From positions 47,035 through 111,034 of the forward strand of contig JALKBU010000044.1 in NCBI GenBank assembly GCA_023091735.1: a DNA stretch of 64,000 nt, given 5' to 3'. The DNA comes from Trichomonas tenax (Eukaryota; Parabasalia; Trichomonadida; Trichomonadidae). Of this stretch, positions 57,400 through 64,000 are shown one piece after another. Positions within the stretch are counted from its first letter, which is position 1. Each line of letters opens with the position of its first letter. A program made the translations under genes and the position numbers. The notes under the pieces are model-generated. The model was given only the letters and a program-made list of their open reading frames with translations, had not been told where the DNA came from and made no database searches.

Positions 57400-59157
57400 A
57401 TGGCAAGTCCAGGCGCTGCGCGTAGATTTCAGCTCTGCACAATAGAGCCGACAACTGATATCTCAGGCGATAAGCTTGGATCCAACGGTACTCTCGTTCT
57501 TTCCCGTTTCGAGGAAATCTTCCAACTTCAGTGGACACCATTCGATGGCACAACAACCGCTCATTTTCTTTTAGCTCAATCCGCAAATTCGGCACCAAAG
57601 GATGACAAGTGGATCCAAAACGCACAATTCAGGATCGACTGCAGCCAAGTTTCAACACTTCAACTTCATCATTCGCCACTTTCGCTTTCTATTTCGAGAA
57701 TTGACGTTCCAGGAGTTCGTACGTTTTCGTTTACGGACACGGAATTCATCTCAATGACAGAACTCGTTGAGCAACTTATTATAAATGGAATTGCAGTTCC
57801 ATCTCCAGGTGAACCATTTTCGCTCGAATTCTATCGCAGATGTCACCGCGGTGTATACCCTTACACACCACCACACATTCAGCTCAATGTTGACGCTACA
57901 ATCGAATTACCAAGATTCTGGGATTGCTTACATAGCTTCTTCCAGACACTCATTACTCACCTCGACTCAAGCGATACACTTCCGAAGGATCCACAGTTCC
58001 CTCTCGCTTCTGCAGCACGTGCTGCACATCATCGCGTTCTTAAGCAGATTGATGATGCTTCTGCAGTCCGCCCAACGTATCCACGCGTTACCGCTGCCGA
58101 GTTCCACGACTTATTCGATGAAAAAGGAAAACTCAAAGACAGTGAAACATTTTGCAAGAGACTTTTCGACTCTGGCATTGATCCAGAGGTCCTCCCACGT
58201 GCATTACCATTCGTTTTCGGTGTTTACTCACTCGATTCTACAAAGGAAGAACGCGACAAGCTTACACAAGAGTTAAACGACGAATTCAAGTCTCTCATGG
58301 AGCAGGCACTCTCATACAAGGAGCAGCAGATCGAGAACAACAAGAAACTCAGCAGTGCCTTCCGTGTCATCAAGCACGATGTCAGCCGTACAGATCGTCA
58401 GCTCGCAGCCTTCAAGAACCAAGATGCACCAGGCCTTAAGATGGTTACAATGCTTCTTAAGACATACTGCATCTTCAACCCACCAATCGGCTACTTGCAG
58501 GGTATGAACGATCTTTTCGTTCCAATTTTGCTTTCTTTCTTGCCAAAATGGAACCAGGACGGCTGCCCAGTTGATGCTGAAGGAAACATCATCAACCACG
58601 AGCCTTTCTTGCCACAAATCTTCTGGTGCTTCGATGCAATGCTTCGTAACACAGATCACTTGAAGCTTCTCGCTAACGTTACAGAACAGTGCCAGTTCCA
58701 GGCTGATTCAGTCTTCAACATTCTCAGCAAAGTTTCTCCACTTGCTGCTATTTGGATGCACCGCAATAACCTCAATGGTCTTCTTTGGTGCTACTCCGAT
58801 TTCGTGCTTCTCTTCAAACGTTCATTCCCACAGATTTGGTCAGTTTGGCTCCAGCTCAACTGCTCCCCATACCCAGCTAACTGGCTTACATACTTCGTTG
58901 CCGCTATTATTGTCAGAGGTTTCGATCAGCTCGCAGTTCTTCCAGATGTCACAATCACAACAATGATGGACGCATTCCCACGTATCTTACAGTCCATGGA
59001 TATGGAGACACTCGGCAAGACAGCCTTGTGGCTCGCTGAGAAGGTGCCACCGAAGTCGCGTGCTGAAGGAAAGAAGGAGCCAGAGATTCAGGTAAGCAAG
59101 TTCCACTTCTTTGAAACGAAGTGGACGGGGCCTTGCACAAGCGGAAAGACATTGTAA
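57400..59157 (+). CDS. TBC-domain Rab GTPase-activating protein (TBC1D15/Gyp7-like)
   Basis: The 585-residue protein has an N-terminal PH-like/Gyp7-type region (~1-225) and a TBC domain (~265-545). Both catalytic fingers are present: Arg330 in IKHDVSRTDRQ and Gln367 in GYLQGMNDL. Further TBC landmarks are FWCFDAML, WMHRNNLNGLLWCYSDFVLLF and WLTYFVAAIIV. Such proteins switch off Rab GTPases (Rab7 for TBC1D15) during endosome and lysosome traffic. The linker before the TBC domain and the size agree with this group. A hairpin TCCACTTC/GAAGTGGA lies in the last codons, with no obvious function. No splice sites are needed. Confidence 0.92.
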   Translation: MASPGAARRFQLCTIEPTTDISGDKLGSNGTLVLSRFEEIFQLQWTPFDGTTTAHFLLAQSANSAPKDDKWIQNAQFRIDCSQVSTLQLHHSPLSLSISRIDVPGVRTFSFTDTEFISMTELVEQLIINGIAVPSPGEPFSLEFYRRCHRGVYPYTPPHIQLNVDATIELPRFWDCLHSFFQTLITHLDSSDTLPKDPQFPLASAARAAHHRVLKQIDDASAVRPTYPRVTAAEFHDLFDEKGKLKDSETFCKRLFDSGIDPEVLPRALPFVFGVYSLDSTKEERDKLTQELNDEFKSLMEQALSYKEQQIENNKKLSSAFRVIKHDVSRTDRQLAAFKNQDAPGLKMVTMLLKTYCIFNPPIGYLQGMNDLFVPILLSFLPKWNQDGCPVDAEGNIINHEPFLPQIFWCFDAMLRNTDHLKLLANVTEQCQFQADSVFNILSKVSPLAAIWMHRNNLNGLLWCYSDFVLLFKRSFPQIWSVWLQLNCSPYPANWLTYFVAAIIVRGFDQLAVLPDVTITTMMDAFPRILQSMDMETLGKTALWLAEKVPPKSRAEGKKEPEIQVSKFHFFETKWTGPCTSGKTL

Positions 59158-59599
59158 GTTAGAGTATATTATTATCATTGGATCATTTGATTATTTTTTG
59201 ATTGTCCAATTGACCTTTTTCTTTTAAAATCCTTTACGTTCTAATTTTTTTGCTAATTTCAAAAATTAAGGTTAATAATTAAGCAGCATTCTTTTAGTTA
59301 TAAAATCATATACAATCATTGTTTATCATTATGGTATAAGAAATAATATACATCATTATATAAATTTGTATAATGAAAGTGAATGATTGTTATAATGCAG
59401 ATGGATATTGATATAATTGAGCTCTTCACTTTGATCAATTGCATAATGGTAGAAATTGAAAATATTAAAGGTTATATTTCTAGCAATAGAGTAATGAATG
59501 TTTCATTGTTTAAAACTATTCAAATATGATGTTAAGAGTCAGAAAACGAAGATATAATGAAAAAAGAGTCACATTTATTGGCACTTTTTCAAAAAAATA
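59158..59599. other. Short AT-rich spacer
   Basis: Nothing recognisable apart from GAGTCACATTTATTGGCACTTTTTC just before the next start, which contains an initiator-like TCACA. Confidence 0.6.
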
Positions 59600-60373
59600 A
59601 TGAATTTTGAAGCTTCTTTGATTCATTGCATCAAAACAAATGACGCTAAAGGCATTGAAGCTCTCGGCCTGACATCAGATAACATTGATGACATTATAAT
59701 TTCGAAATTTGAAATTCCAAATCACGATTTATTAAAAGGAGTTTTAATACCAAGGTATCCAACACCATTGGTTTACGCCATATTATGCAGAAAGTTCGAT
59801 GTTGTTAAAAGATTGATCGATCTCAGCGCTAATCAGTTTTTAGAAGTAAATGGTTGGAAACCAATTCACTATGCTGTAGCTACAAGTCAATTAAACGTAA
59901 TAAAATACATGATAGAGTTAGATGTTTCGCATTTGGAAGTCACAACTGAAGTAGGAACGACACCTTTAATGTTATCTGTGTCAACAAGCTCTGTTGAGAT
60001 TGTTGAATATCTTTTGATAAGTGGCGCAGATTCAACAGCTAAAAACAAATCCGGAAATACAGCTTTACACATTGCTACAACACGAAGAATTCCAATGATA
60101 ACTCAAGCATTGTTAGTTTTTGGCGCTGATCCAACAGCAACTAACAATAATGGAAAAACACCTGCGGATATTGCAAAAGAAAGACAAAATACATTATTCT
60201 TAGAAACATTAGAGTTACCTCAATTAGATTTCGATGATATAATGAGAGACTACCACAAACTTACATCAGACACTGGAAACAAGGTAGAACCAGCTGCTGA
60301 TAATACAGATATTGCATCAAGAATACAATCTTTAACAAAGAAGGTGTCACTAATAGAGAAGAAGATGAAATAA
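59600..60373 (+). CDS. Ankyrin-repeat protein, 257 residues
   Basis: Four to five ankyrin repeats span ~55-190 (NGWKPIHYAVATSQLNVIKYM; GTTPLMLSVSTSSVEIVEYLL; GNTALHIATTRRIPMITQALL; NNGKTPADIAKERQNTLFL). The N-terminal 50 residues are helical. The C-terminus ends in a short coiled coil (ASRIQSLTKKVSLIEKKMK). Unlike the two decayed genes at the left it has diverged repeats, an intact frame and an ATG, so it is a separate lineage. It is probably a cytosolic adaptor; the partner is unknown. Confidence 0.9.
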   Translation: MNFEASLIHCIKTNDAKGIEALGLTSDNIDDIIISKFEIPNHDLLKGVLIPRYPTPLVYAILCRKFDVVKRLIDLSANQFLEVNGWKPIHYAVATSQLNVIKYMIELDVSHLEVTTEVGTTPLMLSVSTSSVEIVEYLLISGADSTAKNKSGNTALHIATTRRIPMITQALLVFGADPTATNNNGKTPADIAKERQNTLFLETLELPQLDFDDIMRDYHKLTSDTGNKVEPAADNTDIASRIQSLTKKVSLIEKKMK

Positions 60374-60638
60374 AGTATATTTTGTTTATTATAGCTAAAA
60401 CACAACATTTTTCAAATTTATTTTATCTTACATAAAACTAATCATTGTTCATTATCAATACATGTTAAACCTCTCTATGAAAGATTAAATTTAAAGTATT
60501 GACCTTTCATTTCAAGAAAATTATTAGAAATTATAAAATTTTGAATTTTCATGGCTTTAAATGTGAAAGCATTCATATGCGGTTAAAAATGGTGATTATG
60601 AATAACAAACATTGTTTATTTTAATATAGCGAATGAAA

Positions 60639-61238
60639 TTAGAGATATTGTTTGTAATTATCAAGTTTTGTAACGATTTCGTAGTACTTGTATTCAAGAA
60701 ATTCCTGGTGTTTTCTGAGTAATTCTTTTTGCTCTTTGACAACAACTTCAATTTCGGGATTTTCAGCTTTGATCTGTTTTTCTACTGCTGTCTTCTGGGT
60801 GATGAGCTTTGCATTCTCTTCTCTGAGTTTTTCTGTATGCATTTTCTCAGATTGCAATGATTTAAGTAAATTAGCGATTTCTGCCTTAGCATTTGCAATT
60901 TTTTGCTCCACTTCATGCAGTTCCTGATTCTTTTTGTCTATTTGAACTTTTGGATCAACGGGAGCTTGTTTTACAATTTGTTGGGGTCTTTCGACAGCTG
61001 CAGCATGTGTTGTTGGTGTTTTAGAACGTTTTCCTTTAGCCAATGATAAGAAATTTTCTTCATTCTTGTTTTCATTGTGTTTTACTTGTTTAATTGGTGA
61101 TTTTGATCTTGGCACCGATTTGTACTTTGCATCTTGGACTTTGTTCCCATTGAATGTGTTTTCTACACCTCTGCATGTCCGTGCCTTCTTGTTGCTTGAT
61201 TTTGAAACAGAAGCAAAGACTTCCTGGAAGATATTCAT
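60639..61238 (-). CDS. Coiled-coil protein with basic N-terminus, 199 residues
   Basis: Residues 1-95 are basic and Ser/Pro-rich (KYKSVPRSKSPIKQVKH), resembling a microtubule- or nucleic-acid-binding tail. Residues ~97-190 form a coiled coil (NQELHEVEQKIANAKAEIAN; LREENAKLITQKTAVEKQI). The last residues are aromatic (YKYYEIVTKLDNYKQYL). No family is recognised. The gene strand has TCATA about 27 nt before the ATG, followed by a three-codon upstream frame. Confidence 0.82.
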   Translation of the reverse strand: MNIFQEVFASVSKSSNKKARTCRGVENTFNGNKVQDAKYKSVPRSKSPIKQVKHNENKNEENFLSLAKGKRSKTPTTHAAAVERPQQIVKQAPVDPKVQIDKKNQELHEVEQKIANAKAEIANLLKSLQSEKMHTEKLREENAKLITQKTAVEKQIKAENPEIEVVVKEQKELLRKHQEFLEYKYYEIVTKLDNYKQYL

Positions 61239-62238
61239 GATTTTTGCTAAACGTACATTATGAAAGAAAAATTCAAATTAAAGCAAAATTGAATACTTTA
61301 CAAAAAAACTGTTTATATAAAAAATGTTTATTAGACGAGAAAAGCAAGGATAAGGAGTGATATTTCAATTATGCATTCGATATACAGTAAGAGGCTAGAA
61401 AATCGGCTGTTTTGATGGTACTTTTTGGGTGATGAACTTATTTCTTTCGTTGAAAAACGAGAAGAGAAACGGGAGAGTTCTTTGCTGTAGGACAGAAAGC
61501 AGAGTGTGTGGTTGTGGAAGGGACTCAAAATTGACTCAACAATTTGTTAATTTTTTGAATCAACAATATAAGTTTTTATGTTAAATGTATATTTGTTCTT
61601 AAAATAAATACTATAAAAGCTTTTTATAATTAATTTTATATCATATGCACTTGTTGTTTACTCAATCAAATCGAAATTTTCAATTAGCTAGTTCAAAATT
61701 AAATGATTTGTCGAAAGATTACGACATAGATATAAATTTATTTAAGTTTTAAGCAATGCCCAGAGCAATCAAAGCTTTACATTCACATTTATTGTCTTTT
61801 TGATCGAAATTTAACTTTTTCCATGAGTTAGAACAAAAACACATATAGAATTGATATATAGGATCAGAGTGTATTCTTATTTTATGTATTTTCTGGCTTA
61901 AATATTCATAAATGCCTTAATTCATTTTGAAATACGAGCATAAAGTAATGATATCGCAACACTGATTATAGAATTACAAAGTCCATATATTATAGCAACA
62001 AATGGAAATATCTTGGATCCTTGTAATAGAAGAGTTATTGCACTTTTTGCGATTCTCAAATTAGAGAGGGAGAGAACCCAAGAAATAATGCGATTTTATC
62101 ACCAAAATTTTGGGCATATATCTGAATATGCCTACAGATGCTGCTTGCAAAGTTTGGGACCTCAGTTCCAAATTTAAAATTAATCTGACACTTCCTCAGA
62201 AAGTCGATTCAGTTTTATAGAAATAGATTTGGCACTTT
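61239..62238. other. Intergenic AT-rich region
   Basis: No supported gene. GCATATAT at 62114 followed by TGCAAAGTTTGGGA at 62146-62159 repeats a block found upstream of the oxidoreductase gene (8349-8389). Confidence 0.5.
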
Positions 62239-62243
62239 TCATA
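62239..62243 (+). promoter_or_regulatory. Initiator of the cysteine-protease gene
   Basis: GGCACTTTTCATA places TCATA directly before the ATG (+1 A at 62241), matching other genes although the coding frame is broken. Confidence 0.5.
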
Positions 62244-63197
62244 ATGTTGATTTTCGCAACATTGGCTTCGAGTGCTTTCGTTGAGCGCCATAAGGAACTG
62301 TCCTTCCTCTCGTGGATGCGCGAGCACGGCCAGATGTTTGTTGGCGATGAATAAGCTTTCAGATTGGGCGTTTTCTTGTCCAGATCTCGCTACATCAGCA
62401 AATTCAACCGTGGTGGATCATTCAAATTCGGCCATAACAGGTTTTCTTGCATGACAAACGATGAATACAGAGTTCTTCTTGGTAATAGAAGATAATCGAA
62501 GCGTCCAGATGGTGCAAAGTACTTTAAATCAACAAAGAAGGACTGGCCAACAGAACTTGACTGGAGAACCAAGGTAGAAGATAACCCAGTCCGTGATCAG
62601 CAAAATTGTGCTGCTGGTTGGGCATTCGCACCACTAGCTGTTCAGGAAACAGCATGGAACATCAACTACAAACAGAATTACATCTTGGCACCACAAATGT
62701 TCCTCGATTGTGATGATCTCGATCATGGATGCGTTGGAGGAGAATCCGACAGTGCCATTGGTTGGCTCACAATCCTCAAAGGTGGAAAATACATGTTAGA
62801 AGCCGATTATCCATACCAAGGTGTTGTTAGAGCTTGCAAATTAGATCAAAACAATAGATACACGAAAACATACCACGTTATGTATGCAACAGATAAAACG
62901 ATCATAATGCATGCTGTTTGTGAGTTTGGTCCAATTGCTTGCGGATTTGATGCCAGCCAATCTGATTTCATGCAGTATTCATCTGGAATCTACTTCAATG
63001 ATAAGTGCGATCCATGGACAGTCAACCATTGGATGACAATTGTTGGTTTTGGTGTCCAAAATGGAAATGATTTCTGGATTGTCAAGAACTCGTCCGGAAA
63101 AACATGGGGTATGGAAGGATACATCAACATTGCAAGAAACAAAGGTATTTGCGCAATCGATTATAATTCATTTGCACTGGATGTTTTAGATGACTAA
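62244..63197 (+). pseudogene. Papain-family (C1A) cysteine protease, inactive and interrupted
   Basis: One frame of 317 codons covers a complete cathepsin-L-like precursor: signal peptide (MLIFATLASSAF), I29-type propeptide (~15-95) and mature domain. It is cut by TAA at 62352-62354 (codon 37) and TAA at 62493-62495 (codon 84). The active-site segment QQNCAAGWAFA has Gly where the nucleophilic Cys belongs in the usual QxxCGSCW pattern. The His region (VNHWMTIVGFG) and Asn (WIVKNSSGK) persist, but the Trp after the Asn is Ser. Thus even a restored frame would not encode a working protease. The intact 3' half looks deceptively like a gene on its own. Trichomonads carry many active paralogues; this is a dead member. 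Confidence 0.9.
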
Positions 63198-63965
63198 TTT
63201 GTAATTACCTCGTCAACACGTTAACGCTTATACGTTCTTTCCTTCTTATTTAAATTTTTATTTCAAAAAATCATATATTTAAAAAACAAGGAAAGCTATT
63301 TTAGATGAATAGCATCCATATCCTTCTGATTTCAAATCAACCTATTATAGATCTCGATGTTTCTTTATATAAGATCAAAATAAATATCCTTTATATATGG
63401 ATAAGAATATATGAGATATAATCAAGAAACACATAGAATTTTTACAGTTAAAGTCTCAAACTCCAAATCATTAAATTAATTTTCAACCCATCAATAAACC
63501 CATCTGACATTGATTTAATGCTTTTAGATATGAAAAGCATATTCACTATCAAACAAATTGGTTACATTCATTACCCATTTTAACAAAACTCAAAACGAAA
63601 ATGGAAAAATTGTTTTTTTTTGGAACTGATCAATGTTATTTAAAATCATCGTTCCATATTTGCATGAAACTCCATGTACACTATCAATACTACGAATTAA
63701 AACTGGCCAAACACAACTTTTCCCGAGAAATCAAAAAATAACATTTTCCAAAGAAATCTCTTCGTCATTCAGAGGCTATTATATTAATGGAGTGATCTTA
63801 ACCAAAAGTTGGGAAAAAATGATGTAACGATCACTTTTCCTTGAAATTTTCTTTCTAAAGTTTTTCCAACTCTAAAAAAATCGATCCACTGTGTCAAAGG
63901 AAGGAAATTTTAATTAAGAATAAACGACATTGAAAATTTTCGCGATGCTTGACTTCATTTTTCGA
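63198..63965. other. Intergenic AT-rich region
   Basis: No supported ORF. A GATCACTTTTCC word lies near 63828 and TTCATTTTTCG lies near the right edge. Confidence 0.5.
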
Positions 63966-64000
63966 TATGCTCGCATCAGCAGCGAACCAAACAGTCGAAT
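63966..64000 (+). CDS. Possible 5' end of a gene running off the right edge
   Basis: TTCATTTTTCGAT precedes an ATG at 63966, the same arrangement as before the importin-like start. The frame is open for 11 codons to the edge (MLASAANQTVE). An alternative ATG at 63945 in a different position relative to the initiator is also open. There is too little sequence to judge the product. Confidence 0.3.

Noticed and set aside
1..64000. Stop-codon reassignment to explain interrupted genes
   Set aside because: TAA, TAG and TGA all interrupt genes, while intact genes end normally with TAA or TAG and contain no internal stops.
1..64000. Spliceosomal introns of trichomonad type
   Set aside because: I found no ACTAACACACAG-like branch/acceptor motif, and all intact genes read through without one.
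1..64000. CRISPR arrays, tRNA and rRNA genes
   Set aside because: No regularly spaced direct repeats with unique spacers, and no cloverleaf or rRNA-like conserved segments were seen by eye. A covariance-model scan could still find a divergent RNA.

Overview
The window looks like AT-rich nuclear DNA from a flagellated parabasalid (trichomonad), probably Tritrichomonas-like. Genes are intronless, lie on both strands and are separated by long AT-rich spacers. Many starts sit 2-20 nt downstream of TCA(C/T)(A/T), which is the trichomonad initiator (Inr) consensus. The repertoire fits: long-repeat ankyrin proteins, a BspA-like leucine-rich-repeat fragment, Pmp-like beta-helix surface proteins, a papain-like protease, a BBSome subunit and a roadblock dynein light chain. 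Species assignment is inference. I found no tRNA, rRNA, CRISPR array or recognisable trichomonad intron.

Layout. 0-6.5 kb: edge of an unknown gene, two tandem decayed ankyrin genes (minus strand) and a decayed BspA-like gene. 6.5-14.9 kb: acidic coiled-coil protein, bacterial-type Gfo/Idh/MocA oxidoreductase, Pmp-like membrane protein with a decayed 5' end, ARM-like protein and a minimal eEF1B exchange domain. 14.9-19.2 kb: gene-free, with a motif cluster and an old foldback element (15572-17606) that has been split by a younger 1033-bp element with identical 176-bp terminal inverted repeats. 19.2-25.8 kb: BBS7, a Vps55/LEPROT-like gene with one in-frame stop, a broken farnesyltransferase-beta-like gene, a small coiled-coil gene and an ARM-like protein. 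28.6-33.2 kb: roadblock/LC7, an SGNH-fold protein, an ARL6IP1/reticulon-like ER protein and a 3-ketodihydrosphingosine reductase. 34.2-42.3 kb: a 1905-residue helical-repeat protein, FHIT and a coiled-coil protein. 44-52.6 kb: ABCD-type ABC half-transporter, a coiled-coil gene, a second Pmp-like surface protein and an importin-beta-like protein. 54.7-64 kb: unknown proteins, a stand-alone Utp12 domain, a TBC Rab-GAP, an ankyrin protein, a coiled-coil protein, a dead cysteine protease and the edge of another gene.

Two themes stand out. One is decay: at least six genes carry stops, frameshifts or lost catalytic residues, using all three stop codons, so code reassignment is not the explanation. 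The other is non-coding structure: nested inverted-repeat elements, a triplicated hairpin unit, a perfect hairpin followed by a T-run, and a recurring intergenic word TTTAC(A/G)TG(A/T)CA often found next to gene starts. The genes do not form one pathway. They cover membrane traffic (Vps55, TBC-GAP, ARL6IP1-like, KDSR, ABCD), cilium and motor functions (BBS7, roadblock), translation and ribosome assembly (eEF1B, Utp12), and the cell surface.
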